From contig JAOZSQ010000001.1 of assembly GCA_029939595.1 (NCBI GenBank), positions 248,001 to 312,000 on the forward strand: a stretch of 64,000 bases of DNA, in the 5' to 3' direction. This DNA is from EX4572-165 sp002254885 (GTDB lineage Archaea; Thermoplasmatota; E2; DHVEG-1). This document shows, in pieces, positions 1 through 9,051 of the stretch (positions are counted from its first letter, which is position 1; each line of letters opens with the position of its first letter). A program made the position numbers and the translations under genes. The notes beneath the pieces were generated by a model, which made no database searches, was not told the origin of the DNA, and worked only from the letters and a program-made list of their open reading frames with translations.

Positions 1-225
1 GACCCCTTGTTTTTCAGTGAACATTATACTATACTAGAGGAAATTTCACAAGAAACATTAAGTGTTTTGTTTTGTCATGCGGATAAGGAATATTTTCATG
101 ATGATATTATTACTGATTTGACAAAGGAAACTGTACGAGTTTTCTTATTAAGTATTTTAGATAACACAGATCTTACATTAACAGATCCGATTATTGAAAT
201 GTTGTTCAAATCGCTATTTTTATAA
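1..225 (+). CDS. 3' end of an upstream gene (partial)
   Basis: The frame is open from the left edge of the window to a TAA stop, so this is the last 74 codons of a longer protein. The fragment is acidic and mostly helical-looking, with no recognisable motif. It ends 7 bases before the start of the next large gene and is probably its operon partner. In T4 the genes before the neck genes encode baseplate wedge proteins, so a baseplate role is possible from position only. Confidence 0.55.
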   Translation, partial: DPLFFSEHYTILEEISQETLSVLFCHADKEYFHDDIITDLTKETVRVFLLSILDNTDLTLTDPIIEMLFKSLFL

Positions 226-232
226 GGAATAT

Positions 233-3200
233 ATGGCATCAATTAAAGAAGAAAAAAATAAGTGTAAAACAACAATACGAAGTGGTGCAATGGGTGTTGT
301 TGATGGACGAATAATAATGATTGATAGGATAGAAACATTCAATGAATTTCTTCCTAAACTTTTGCCCTTATATAATGATACCTATTCTTGGATAACTAAA
401 TTTGGGCAGATGCGAAACCTATTAAGAGGTTATGAAAATCCCAACGATTCACTTCACACATTCAATATATCTTCCAGAAAAAATGTGGTTCCTCATTATT
501 TTACTCTTCCAAAATGTAATTCTTTTTGTTTCAGTTCTTTTGATAGTCCAGATTTATACACCGCAGGACCATATGTTTTAACCACAGAAGAAGCAACAAA
601 ATGTTATGTAACTGTGAGACGTAAAGATAATAAAATAGTTGTAACTCAAGATGAAGACCATTTGGATGCATGGTATACACCAGAATTAATAAAAGATTTT
701 AGATTTCAAGTTGGTTCTTGTGAACAACTTGTAACTGTATTTGAGAAAAAAATAGAAACGAAGAATAAATTCTTTTTTACAAAAATTGTATTGATGAAAG
801 ATAAAAAAGAAATAAAAGATTTGGGTTCTTTTGATGAAAATGGTAAATTTGTTCATCCAGATATAGATTATGAGAATACTGTTTTTAGTGAAACTCTAAC
901 AGAAAAAAATATAAAGGTGGTATTTAAAAATGCAATAAATGATGATGTTACTGTAGCCATAAAATATAGAATAGTTCAAAAGGAAATTAGTGAAGGTGTT
1001 GGAACTTTAAATGAACTGGAAAAAGGGGAAACATTTACTTTTAAATTGGGCACTGATCCAGTAAAAGGCACAATAAAAGTGTTATTGGGAGAAGAAATAA
1101 TAGGAACGATAGATGAAAAGGGGTTTGTATCGGGTTCTCTTGTTGAAAAAGATTCTAGTTTCAATGTTAATAATAATACGTTGTATTTGGTGTTTGATAA
1201 AAAATATAAAGCAGGAAAAATGGATAGTGTTTTTGTTAAATATGAAATTTTTACACCGGATCAGTATGTAGAAGTTGGTAATTTTTCTATTTTACCAAAA
1301 GAATTTGAAATGGATTTGCAACATGATACAATAATCAAAGGAACTAGTAAAATTTACAAAGAATATGACGATGATAATGTTGTTTATTTGGGTTCGGTTG
1401 ATGAGAATGAAAATGTTATTGCAACAAATGAACTATTAGATGCAACTGCTTGTGTTTTTGATACTAAAACAAAGAAGTTAAAAATAGTTTTAAAAGAAAC
1501 TGAAAATATAGATTATGATATTGCTTTACGTTATAATTTTCTTGATCAATATCATGAATGGCATAAAGACTTTTTTCAGGTAGCATTTACAGTTGAATCA
1601 ATAACTTATTTGGGTAATAGGCAAATGTCTTTTATGAGATTGAATCTTGATAAACCGATTGATTATATGTTTCCAACTGAGCCAAAGAATGAATCGGATA
1701 CACCATTGGTTGTAGAAAGACCAATGTTGGGTTCAAGTTTCCAGGTGAATAGTATTGAAACAAGGAAAATTGTTGCTAGGATTCAAGTGTTAGCTGAAGG
1801 ATTGGAGTTGAATCATGGTTGGCATATAATTAAAGATAGAGAGTTTGATTGTACTTCTGTTAATAAGGTTGGTTTTAGAAAATTGGCGAATTTAATCAAT
1901 TTTGAGATTGTGAATAAGGATGATATTTATAAAGCAATACTTGCTTTGTCATATCCATTAAATGCAGAAGCAAACCCATTTTATCCTATGAATGAGGGAA
2001 AATGGTTGTTGCCCAATCCTTTTTTTGGTAAGTATATAAGGTACGTTCCTTTGATAGATATACAGTTGGCTGAGAAAGCTAATCAACCCGCAGATGTTGT
2101 TGATTTTGATTTTATTGCTGATAATTTATTGTCACCTATATGTTTATCTCATACCGATTTGAGATGGATGGCAGAACGATTTGATTATAAAATTGATTGT
2201 AGGGAGGCTATTAACGCCAATCTGAAGAGTTATGGTTGGAAAACTTATGAAGAGATGCCACCCGAAGCAAAACCTTATTATTTTCCTTTATTTAAAGAAG
2301 AAATATTACAAGATAAGGAAGAAGCTTTGTACCATACCGATTTAAAGTATAATGTGATTGATAAATTTAGCAAACGGCATGATACTTATATTATGGCTCA
2401 ACTTCAAAAGATTGTCGGTTTTGCATTTGAAGATCCTCTTCCATCAATAGATTTTGCTATTGAAGAAGAAACATATATTGAAAATAAAGTTGGTGAAGAG
2501 CAAGATTTTGATGCATATTTTGAGAAAAATAATGAGCGAATTGAAAACAATGAAGGTCCAGATCCATTGGTTAATTGTATGTTCTTGAATTCGGGAATTA
2601 CAGATGCTAAGAATAAGGAAAAAAGTAAATTTGTGACTTTATTGGAAGAAGAAATGTTCGTTGGATTGACTTTAGACGAACCAGCTATTTCCTTATTGGA
2701 AATACCTCATTTATGCAGAGAAGAAATTGAAGAAATAATTGCTGATAAAAATTTGGAAGCCTGGAGAGCAGATATAGAGGGTTGTTCAACCAAAGAAGAG
2801 TTTGTTAGGTTGCTATCAAAACTTATTGTTATGAGATTAACTGACGATGAATTTGTCTCATTTATAGATCATAATAATTTGTTTATAAATCCCAATGCTT
2901 TTATAGATAGTGAACGGACAGAGAAGGAGGGATTGACACGTTATCGGGTAGGAGAACTACAACATACAATATTACAAGAATTGGGTTTGGCGGGTGCATT
3001 GAGGCATATATCATTTGAAGAAATTGAATATCTTGATGTAATTCAGCTTGAGCAAATGTTGAAAGATCGGGGTTATGTTTCTTTTAAAGATAAGTATATG
3101 GAAAATTGGGAAGGCGATCCGATGCCGGAGGATTTGAGTAAATTAGAATATGTAGAACAATACTTTTTAAATGAAAAACAATATAGACATGCAGTTAAAA

Positions 3201-4270
3201 AAATATTGAAGTATACACATAAGGATATATTACCATCTTATTGGGTTGAAGAAGATAGAAAATGGCCTGGAGAAGATTTAACAACGGAAGTAAACGTAAC
3301 CAAACAATTAAGACAAGAATGGGAAGATTATCATAAAAGATTCAATGAAGTAGATTTAGATAATTTATATGAAAGGATAACTGATTGTAAAAATATTATT
3401 AAATCTAAAAGAACCGTTGCTCGTAGTAAAGTCACAAAATATAACACTGCTATTACTGCTGAAGAAACTGCGAAAACGGGAGTTGTAAATGCCATGAAAA
3501 GTGCAATAGTTGTTAAAAAACAAGAATTGGAAGTAGCTCGTCAAAAAGTACGGACAGCGGAAACGAATTTGGAAAATGCTAAGAAAGCGAGAGATACTGC
3601 ACAAATCAATAGAAATAACGCTGCTGCAAAGGTTCCTCCTGCTGAACAGGCTGTGATTGCTGCCGAACCTCCAGTTGTTGCACAACAACAAGTTGTAACA
3701 ACCAAACAAGTTATTTTTAATCAAAAAGCGGAAGTTGTAGTAACCAAACAAGGCATTGTAACAGATAAACAAGGAATTGTAACAGATAAACAGGGTATTG
3801 TGGCGAATAGACAGGTTGTTGTAGAAGCGAAACAGGCTGATCTTGATGCTATAGAAGAAGGTGGAGATACAACTACTGCCGAAACAGAATTAACTACTGC
3901 CGAAACAGAATTGACTACTGCCGAAACAGAATTGACTACTGCCGAAACAGAATTGGCTATTGCCGAAACAGGTTTGGTTACTGCTAAAACTGAAAAAACA
4001 TCGGCTCAAACCGTTCTTACAACTGAACAGGGCAAATTAACTACGTTGCAAAATACGTTGAATACTAAAAAGGCAGCATTGACAGCAGCCCAAAATACAT
4101 TGAAAGCGAGGGAAACCGATCTCACAAATGCCAAGAATCTTGTAATACAGCGAGAACAAGAATTACAAGTAGCAAGAGATAATGAAGCAATTGCAGTTAA
4201 AAATCTTTTAGATACTGAGAGAGATAGAGATATCTTATCAGGAATAATTAAGAAAACAATACAGGTATAA
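233..4270 (+). CDS. Very large putative tail/baseplate structural protein with coiled-coil C-terminus
   Basis: A 1345-residue protein. I chose the ATG at 233, preceded by AAGGA, over a TTG 39 bases upstream that would run into the preceding gene. The first ~500 residues are rich in beta-strand-like segments. The middle ~600 are acidic and helical. The last ~270 residues are Ala/Thr/Glu/Lys-rich with seven-residue repeats (TTAETEL four times, KQGIVTD about three times), typical of a long coiled coil or fibrous rod. Its position just before the neck genes matches the T4 baseplate wedge region, where gp7 is also a giant protein. No residue-level match to gp7 was recognised, so the role is inferred from size and place. 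Confidence 0.6.
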   Translation: MASIKEEKNKCKTTIRSGAMGVVDGRIIMIDRIETFNEFLPKLLPLYNDTYSWITKFGQMRNLLRGYENPNDSLHTFNISSRKNVVPHYFTLPKCNSFCFSSFDSPDLYTAGPYVLTTEEATKCYVTVRRKDNKIVVTQDEDHLDAWYTPELIKDFRFQVGSCEQLVTVFEKKIETKNKFFFTKIVLMKDKKEIKDLGSFDENGKFVHPDIDYENTVFSETLTEKNIKVVFKNAINDDVTVAIKYRIVQKEISEGVGTLNELEKGETFTFKLGTDPVKGTIKVLLGEEIIGTIDEKGFVSGSLVEKDSSFNVNNNTLYLVFDKKYKAGKMDSVFVKYEIFTPDQYVEVGNFSILPKEFEMDLQHDTIIKGTSKIYKEYDDDNVVYLGSVDENENVIATNELLDATACVFDTKTKKLKIVLKETENIDYDIALRYNFLDQYHEWHKDFFQVAFTVESITYLGNRQMSFMRLNLDKPIDYMFPTEPKNESDTPLVVERPMLGSSFQVNSIETRKIVARIQVLAEGLELNHGWHIIKDREFDCTSVNKVGFRKLANLINFEIVNKDDIYKAILALSYPLNAEANPFYPMNEGKWLLPNPFFGKYIRYVPLIDIQLAEKANQPADVVDFDFIADNLLSPICLSHTDLRWMAERFDYKIDCREAINANLKSYGWKTYEEMPPEAKPYYFPLFKEEILQDKEEALYHTDLKYNVIDKFSKRHDTYIMAQLQKIVGFAFEDPLPSIDFAIEEETYIENKVGEEQDFDAYFEKNNERIENNEGPDPLVNCMFLNSGITDAKNKEKSKFVTLLEEEMFVGLTLDEPAISLLEIPHLCREEIEEIIADKNLEAWRADIEGCSTKEEFVRLLSKLIVMRLTDDEFVSFIDHNNLFINPNAFIDSERTEKEGLTRYRVGELQHTILQELGLAGALRHISFEEIEYLDVIQLEQMLKDRGYVSFKDKYMENWEGDPMPEDLSKLEYVEQYFLNEKQYRHAVKKILKYTHKDILPSYWVEEDRKWPGEDLTTEVNVTKQLRQEWEDYHKRFNEVDLDNLYERITDCKNIIKSKRTVARSKVTKYNTAITAEETAKTGVVNAMKSAIVVKKQELEVARQKVRTAETNLENAKKARDTAQINRNNAAAKVPPAEQAVIAAEPPVVAQQQVVTTKQVIFNQKAEVVVTKQGIVTDKQGIVTDKQGIVANRQVVVEAKQADLDAIEEGGDTTTAETELTTAETELTTAETELTTAETELAIAETGLVTAKTEKTSAQTVLTTEQGKLTTLQNTLNTKKAALTAAQNTLKARETDLTNAKNLVIQREQELQVARDNEAIAVKNLLDTERDRDILSGIIKKTIQV
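3872..3976 (+). repeat. 21-bp tandem repeat encoding TTAETEL heptads
   Basis: Four nearly perfect copies of a 21-base unit (3872, 3893, 3914, 3935) and a decayed fifth (3956) encode a seven-residue heptad inside the large protein. A second 21-base unit encoding KQGIVTD lies just upstream, around 3740-3815. Both keep the reading frame and would lengthen or shorten a coiled coil by slippage. Confidence 0.85.
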
Positions 4271-4271
4271 T

Positions 4272-5513
4272 ATGAAATATGAAAGTCAACATGGTGATGT
4301 TTTTAAATTAGAAGATTTACATAATAATCCTGCGAATTATGGTACTTTTACTACTCATTCAGTTAGTGTTTTACCTAGTATGAAGACTTATATGGATAAA
4401 GTTAAAGCAAGAATGATATTGGAGGAGCCTTTATATCAATCGGCAATTGATTTGGATAAATCGTTATTTGATGGTTGGAAGGTTGATGAACTTGATAATG
4501 ACGATAATGATGAGAATATACGATTGTTGAGTAAGTATTATGATATTAGTAGGATACCTTTGGTTAATATGAGTATTGATTGTTTTGATATTTTGGTTGA
4601 TACTCCAAATGGAACAAAAAATAATATCAAAGTGAGAAAATTAGTTAGGAAATTAAATGGAGAGAAGTATTCGGCTATTAACACGGAAAGTTATATTACT
4701 AAGAAAGAGGGAGATATAATTTCTGATATTGAATATGATAAAGAGCGGTTAATATTTGATACTAAAAAATCATTAAAAATTGAATTTGTGATTTTTTCAG
4801 AGATAGATAGTATGAGTGATGTCCAGTTAGAAGATTTGATGAAGAAGAATAATTTGTGGGTTTTAAGAAAGGAATTTTATGATCGTGCAATGATAGATGG
4901 TTCTCATAATGCGAAGCAACAGAATTGGGAAGTGGATAATTCGGTTAGTAGTTTTGTTAATACACCGGTTAATTATTGGAGAAGGGAGATAAAAAAACAG
5001 TTATTTTCCAAATGTACAGTTAGGAATTCGGTTGAGGATTTGGCGAAAGCGAATGGATTTTCTGGCAAGACAGGAGACGATCTTTTGAAGGTGTTGGGTA
5101 TATATGATGAACCGATACCAGAACCACCCAAATATATTCATTATAAGTGTTATGAAAGTGAGATGAGTAAAATAGATCAGAAAATTAATAGTCTTCAAAT
5201 TGATGAATATTTAAACGAAACTTTTGAATATAAGATTGATAAAAGTGTTTATGATGCAAGATACTATTTGTATTACAATGAAAAAATTAGAGAATTGGGT
5301 AAGTTAATCAAATACAAGATTGATAGACTAAATAATATTGTAGTTGGTGATATTGATAAGAGAGGGAGATGTAGAGAATTTTATGATGCTTGTGTTTTTG
5401 CTGTTGCCAATGATATAGGAGTGTTAAGAGGAATCCTAAAAGATTACGATCTTCTTGATAAATTGTATGATGTTATCCGAGATGCTAGAAAGAAATATAG
5501 GAAGTTGGGTTAG
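4272..5513 (+). CDS. Putative virion structural protein, unknown
   Basis: 413 residues, starting one base after the stop of the preceding giant gene, so the two are surely co-transcribed. The protein is acidic and Lys/Asp/Tyr-rich with no signal peptide or membrane segment. The C-terminal third (from about residue 290) looks helical. I do not recognise a family. Its place between the giant protein and the gp14-like neck gene would fit a baseplate or tail-connector component, but nothing in the sequence proves it. Confidence 0.55.
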   Translation: MKYESQHGDVFKLEDLHNNPANYGTFTTHSVSVLPSMKTYMDKVKARMILEEPLYQSAIDLDKSLFDGWKVDELDNDDNDENIRLLSKYYDISRIPLVNMSIDCFDILVDTPNGTKNNIKVRKLVRKLNGEKYSAINTESYITKKEGDIISDIEYDKERLIFDTKKSLKIEFVIFSEIDSMSDVQLEDLMKKNNLWVLRKEFYDRAMIDGSHNAKQQNWEVDNSVSSFVNTPVNYWRREIKKQLFSKCTVRNSVEDLAKANGFSGKTGDDLLKVLGIYDEPIPEPPKYIHYKCYESEMSKIDQKINSLQIDEYLNETFEYKIDKSVYDARYYLYYNEKIRELGKLIKYKIDRLNNIVVGDIDKRGRCREFYDACVFAVANDIGVLRGILKDYDLLDKLYDVIRDARKKYRKLG

Positions 5514-5582
5514 TATGAAAAGATTGATTTATGATAATGTAAAAAACATTAATTTTATTTTAGATAGGAAATTAGGATAAAT

Positions 5583-5777
5583 ATGGAACAAGAAAAAATG
5601 AAATATTGGAAAACAAATCAGGATATGGATTTTTCAGGTTTGGAATTTTATTTAAAAATGCTTGAGGATTCAGCAAATTTAATCACTAAAGCTTTTAATA
5701 TACAAAAGGACCAGTTAACGCTTATAAGAAAGGAAGCAGTGAAAAGGGAACAGAGTGAACAAGGGAGAGGTTTATAA
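5583..5777 (+). CDS. Small hypothetical protein
   Basis: 64 residues, charged and predicted helical, with many Lys, Glu and Gln. Its stop shares one base with the start of the gp14-like gene, which suggests translational coupling. The start is weakly supported: the upstream region has TTAGGAT but no strong ribosome site. The function is unknown. A helical assembly chaperone or small neck component are possibilities only. Confidence 0.5.
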   Translation: MEQEKMKYWKTNQDMDFSGLEFYLKMLEDSANLITKAFNIQKDQLTLIRKEAVKREQSEQGRGL

Positions 5778-6379
5778 TGGCTGAAGAAGATAGTTATCCT
5801 TTCAAATATGCCGATGACGAAGGTATTGATGAAGTTGTAAAATTCAATGAAGATGCTAATGTAGAGGTTGCAATTCTCTTTGGTTCCCCATTTTATTATA
5901 TCAAAAGGGAAATAGCTGGTACTGAGCCTGTGTTTGGAGAACATTTGCATAATGTATTGAGGAAAGCTGTCAAGATAAATTTTATTGTAGAGAATCCAAA
6001 CGATGATTTGGAGATGGAGTCTATGTATACCAAGTTTGGTGTGAAGGTTGAGGCTGCGGATATGACTTTGTGGGGTGTTAAACGGTTATTGGCAGAGAAA
6101 GGAGTTGTTCCAAAAGAAGGTGATTTAATTTGGTATCCCCGTTTAAAAAAACTATATGAAGTATCTTTAGTTGATTTGAAGGAAAATATAAAATATAAGA
6201 TATTATGTTCGTTGCATACACCTGATCACACAGAAATTGAAGAAGATTTCAACATACCGGCTATCAAGGACAAACTTGAAGCGTTGGATGATGTTGAACA
6301 AGCCAACTTTTTTGATCCGATTGATGGTTTGAAGAATGAGTTCATTGATGATGCAGAAGTGGACCCGTTGGCTTTTTAA
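5777..6379 (+). CDS. 14: Neck protein, T4 gp14-like
   Basis: 200 residues. Several short blocks line up in order with T4 gp14: YYIKREIAG followed by VFGE (T4 has a YYVPRE...FGE block), then FGVKVEAADMTLWGVKRL, then PKEGDLIWYPRLKKLYEVSLVD (only key residues PKEGDLI and YP are strictly alike). gp14 closes the head-tail connector after DNA packaging. It is shorter than T4 gp14 (256 residues), mainly at the C-terminus. It precedes the gp15-like gene, as in T4, although with ~8 kb of accessory genes between. An imperfect hairpin (GTTATCC at 6380, GGATAAC at 6408) follows the stop. Confidence 0.75.
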   Translation: MAEEDSYPFKYADDEGIDEVVKFNEDANVEVAILFGSPFYYIKREIAGTEPVFGEHLHNVLRKAVKINFIVENPNDDLEMESMYTKFGVKVEAADMTLWGVKRLLAEKGVVPKEGDLIWYPRLKKLYEVSLVDLKENIKYKILCSLHTPDHTEIEEDFNIPAIKDKLEALDDVEQANFFDPIDGLKNEFIDDAEVDPLAF

Positions 6380-6463
6380 GTTATCCAGACAATTCACCTT
6401 AACTATTGGATAACCCTCGTTTAGAGGATAAAGGAATTTTTAAATAATATAACGGAGATAGTT

Positions 6464-6817
6464 ATGAGTGAACTACCAATTGATGATGGAAACGGAAATA
6501 TAATAATTGGAAAGACTGTATTAATTGTTCATATTGAAGATGCGGCTAATACAACCAAAACAAATTTTGACTTATATGATGAAATTGAAAATCTGGTTAG
6601 ACATGAGTATGGTGAAAAAATAATGGTTTTGCCATCTTATATCCAAGTTGAGAGATTGATGTATGACAAAAATGATAAACTTGTTAAATTCATTTATCAA
6701 ACCACTTTTGGAATAGAAGGATATGTTACTGAAATGAGTAGTAGAATAGTTGATAGATTGGCTGATAATTTTAGTGTAATCGCTATGCGAGGATCTGATC
6801 AACTTTATTTATTATAA
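6464..6817 (+). CDS. Hypothetical protein, possible tail/neck component
   Basis: 117 residues, with ATG preceded by CGGAGA. A short acidic N-terminus is followed by an alternating strand/helix pattern. No motif is recognised. It is the last + strand gene before a convergent junction and its stop codon lies inside the outer stem of the structured element described there. A structural role next to gp14 is plausible by position only. Confidence 0.5.
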   Translation: MSELPIDDGNGNIIIGKTVLIVHIEDAANTTKTNFDLYDEIENLVRHEYGEKIMVLPSYIQVERLMYDKNDKLVKFIYQTTFGIEGYVTEMSSRIVDRLADNFSVIAMRGSDQLYLL

Positions 6818-6916
6818 TCGGGTTTAGGAGTAGCTGTAAGCAAGCTTTAACAGTGAGGGGAACGTGACGACTTGCTTGTTGTTCGTCTGTGGTGCGTTTT
6901 GATGGAGAACCCGATT
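6816..6916. other. Structured convergent junction, candidate ncRNA or two-way terminator
   Basis: About 100 bases between two converging genes, visibly more GC-rich than the surroundings. A perfect 9-bp outer stem pairs AATCGGGTT (6816-6824) with AACCCGATT (6908-6916) and overlaps both stop codons. Inside, AAGCAAG (6838-6844) pairs with CTTGCTT (6871-6877). GACGA (6866-6870) can pair with TCGTC (6883-6887), which crosses the first inner stem like a pseudoknot. There is no U-tract, so a simple intrinsic terminator is a poor fit. It is not a tRNA. Confidence 0.45.
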
Positions 6917-7673
6917 AATCATACCAACCTTGAATTAATTTTAATTCATATTTTTCAAATATTCCTTTTTTTGTGATGATATCCATGCCTTTGTTAAAGG
7001 TTTTTAATAATTTTTTAGAATCTTTTCTGGTTTTTGGGAAAAGAGGATGGGCGGTTGAGTTATGTAAAGGTTTGGGGTGATGTTTTATTTTGTAAAGTTG
7101 TTCTGGTGCGAAGTTTTTTCTTAAAATATAATACCCACCAATTAATTCCATAGGGAAAATATCCATTCTTCCCATAAACAATTTAGAAAAATTTTGTTTA
7201 TCATTTTCTACTTCTTGTATATTTAATTTTTTATCTTTTACCATTTTTATAAATTCATCATTGTATGTATAACCTAATGTTAAACCAATTTTATATTTTT
7301 TTAGGTCATTGAGGGTTTCCCAATGAAAGTTGGTAGCTGCTAGATAAAAAAAATAAAAATCTGTTTTTACTACTCTTTTTCCACAATAAAAATCTTTTTG
7401 TCTTCGTTTAGTACAAAACCAAGAAGAAGTTGCATGATATTTGCCTGTCTTTGTAATTTTATATGCTCGTATCCAAGGAAGGAATATAAATTTGGTTTTT
7501 ATTCCTTGTGTTTTAAATGCAAGACTAAGCATATGAGAAGCAAATCCATAATGTTTTAATTTTGATCCAACTGTTGGCGGAAATTCGCCGGTTGCGACTG
7601 AAATGGTTTCTTGTCCAAAACAAATAGATGATATAAGTATAAACAGAAAAATTAATAAATATTTTGAATTCAT
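6915..7673 (-). CDS. Secreted periplasmic solute-binding-like protein (SBP family 3)
   Basis: 252 residues with a clear signal peptide ending near residue 20 (hydrophobic stretch, then FGQ). The mature start resembles amino-acid-binding proteins of family 3: TGEFPP near residue 30, LPWIRAYKI near residue 65, then a DLKKYKIGLTLGYTY segment typical of the second lobe. Such proteins bind small polar solutes in the periplasm, usually for an ABC transporter, but no transporter genes are nearby. Two further members lie at 43408 and 53505. The gene opposes its neighbours and diverges from the beta-barrel gene at 7721. Confidence 0.75.
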   Translation of the reverse strand: MNSKYLLIFLFILISSICFGQETISVATGEFPPTVGSKLKHYGFASHMLSLAFKTQGIKTKFIFLPWIRAYKITKTGKYHATSSWFCTKRRQKDFYCGKRVVKTDFYFFYLAATNFHWETLNDLKKYKIGLTLGYTYNDEFIKMVKDKKLNIQEVENDKQNFSKLFMGRMDIFPMELIGGYYILRKNFAPEQLYKIKHHPKPLHNSTAHPLFPKTRKDSKKLLKTFNKGMDIITKKGIFEKYELKLIQGWYD

Positions 7674-7720
7674 AACAACCTTTAAATGGGGGTTTATTAT
7701 TATTTAGTAAGGAGATTTAT

Positions 7721-8698
7721 ATGAAAAAATTAGTGATTTGTATTTTTTTGTTATTTTCAGTAAGTGTAATTTTTGCACAAGTATCAACTCCTTCACTTGA
7801 TCCGGTTAATTCAAATTTAGCTCCAAGTGCAAGTGCGTGGAGATACGGAACTATCACTTTAGGGTTGTTAGGAGCCACCATAAATCAAAAACTAACTCAG
7901 GACGACTCAGAGTATGCAAAAGGAAAAGAAACGGATTATGGGGCGATTTTGGCAGCATATTGGAAGTGGTTTAATTTGGAAGCCAAAACCGAATATGGAG
8001 AATTTTTATTAGAATTAGAAGATGAAGAAATTGAAACCAGACATCGGGATTATAGTGCATTTCTGGCGGTCCGATTGGAGGAAAATATTGCTGTATCCGG
8101 TGGAGTTGTTGATATTGAAGATAAAGTAAAATATGAAAGTGGAGTGGAAACCACTATTAAAACACGTAAATCGGGTTTGGGATTGGGATTCCGTTTTTGG
8201 GAGTTTATGCATGTAGCAATGGGCTTCTATTATGTGGAATCGTTTGGAAATATGGATACCACTTCAGATAGTTATGATGTAACCAATAATACTTGGAGAG
8301 AGACTTATTATGGGATTTCAGTGTTGGAAGGTGATGTAGGAAAGGCTCAAATACGAGTTGAGGCGGCTTATATAGCTTCTCCAGAGGATAGGGGTTCGCC
8401 AGATAACAATAGCGAGACCACTAATCATCATCCCAAGACACAGGAATATATAGGTGCCATAGAATTGAAGTATTTGGAATATTTGATTCATTTTTCTCAG
8501 CATCGGACGGTTGTTTCGGGGTTGAGTTTTGATAGTAGTGATGATGGGTCAAGGATAGTGGAGGATAAATATGGTTTGGCTTATATATCTCAAAGTGGAA
8601 TTATTATAGGTCTTTATTATGTTTCTGGAATTGGAAATATAAATACTATTAACATAAATTATGACAAGTACCAGATAAATTTGGGAGTTAATTTTTGA
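7721..8698 (+). CDS. Outer-membrane beta-barrel-like protein
   Basis: 325 residues with an N-terminal signal peptide cleaved around residue 20 (VIFA-Q). The mature part alternates amphipathic strands with Gly/Tyr-rich turns, and the last residue is Phe after a strand, the usual outer-membrane assembly signal. AAGGAG precedes the ATG. The stop overlaps the TTG start of the lipoprotein gene that follows. A phage-encoded outer-membrane protein could mask a receptor or change permeability. That role is inference, because no specific family was recognised. Confidence 0.65.
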   Translation: MKKLVICIFLLFSVSVIFAQVSTPSLDPVNSNLAPSASAWRYGTITLGLLGATINQKLTQDDSEYAKGKETDYGAILAAYWKWFNLEAKTEYGEFLLELEDEEIETRHRDYSAFLAVRLEENIAVSGGVVDIEDKVKYESGVETTIKTRKSGLGLGFRFWEFMHVAMGFYYVESFGNMDTTSDSYDVTNNTWRETYYGISVLEGDVGKAQIRVEAAYIASPEDRGSPDNNSETTNHHPKTQEYIGAIELKYLEYLIHFSQHRTVVSGLSFDSSDDGSRIVEDKYGLAYISQSGIIIGLYYVSGIGNINTININYDKYQINLGVNF

Positions 8699-9042
8699 AG
8701 TTTCTAATTATATTTTTATTTCTTTTTGGTTGCGCCGATGATCCAGAATATCCCGATGGAAATAATGTACCGCCATCTACTGAGGCTTATGAAGTGGCGA
8801 CATATACTGTTGGTGGGCTGGTTGATGGGTTGTCAGGTATTATTGTTTTACAGAACAATTCAACAGATAGTAAAATGATTGAGTTGGATGGTGTTTTTAC
8901 TTTTCCAACAGTTTTATATAGTGGTGATTCTTATGGCGTGACAGTGGCCGCACAGCCTTCGGATGAGACTTGTTTGGTGTTTGATGCAACGGGAGTCATC
9001 AATAATGTTAATATTACAAATGTGGATGTATCATGTGATTGA
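8695..9042 (+). CDS. Small lipoprotein with beta-sandwich-like domain
   Basis: 115 residues starting at a TTG that overlaps the preceding TGA, so translation is probably coupled. The hydrophobic leader ends in a lipobox-like LFGC with Cys13 as the modified residue. Asp at +2 after the Cys would favour retention in the inner membrane if E. coli Lol rules apply. The rest looks like a small all-beta domain with a TYTVGGLVDGLSG segment, as in bacterial surface repeat domains. It pairs with the barrel protein as an envelope cassette. Confidence 0.6.
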   Translation: MKFLIIFLFLFGCADDPEYPDGNNVPPSTEAYEVATYTVGGLVDGLSGIIVLQNNSTDSKMIELDGVFTFPTVLYSGDSYGVTVAAQPSDETCLVFDATGVINNVNITNVDVSCD

Positions 9043-9051
9043 GAGGGTTAA

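Noticed and set aside
3365..3772. Long minus-strand frame in the coiled-coil region
   Set aside because: Arises from the repeat-rich composition of the opposite strand; no start signal or motif.
5515..5580. 21-codon frame between two structural genes
   Set aside because: No ribosome site or conserved motif; too short to support.
6816..6916. Possible tRNA gene
   Set aside because: The outer stem is 9 bp, there is no anticodon arm of the right size and no T-loop consensus, so a tRNA is not supported.
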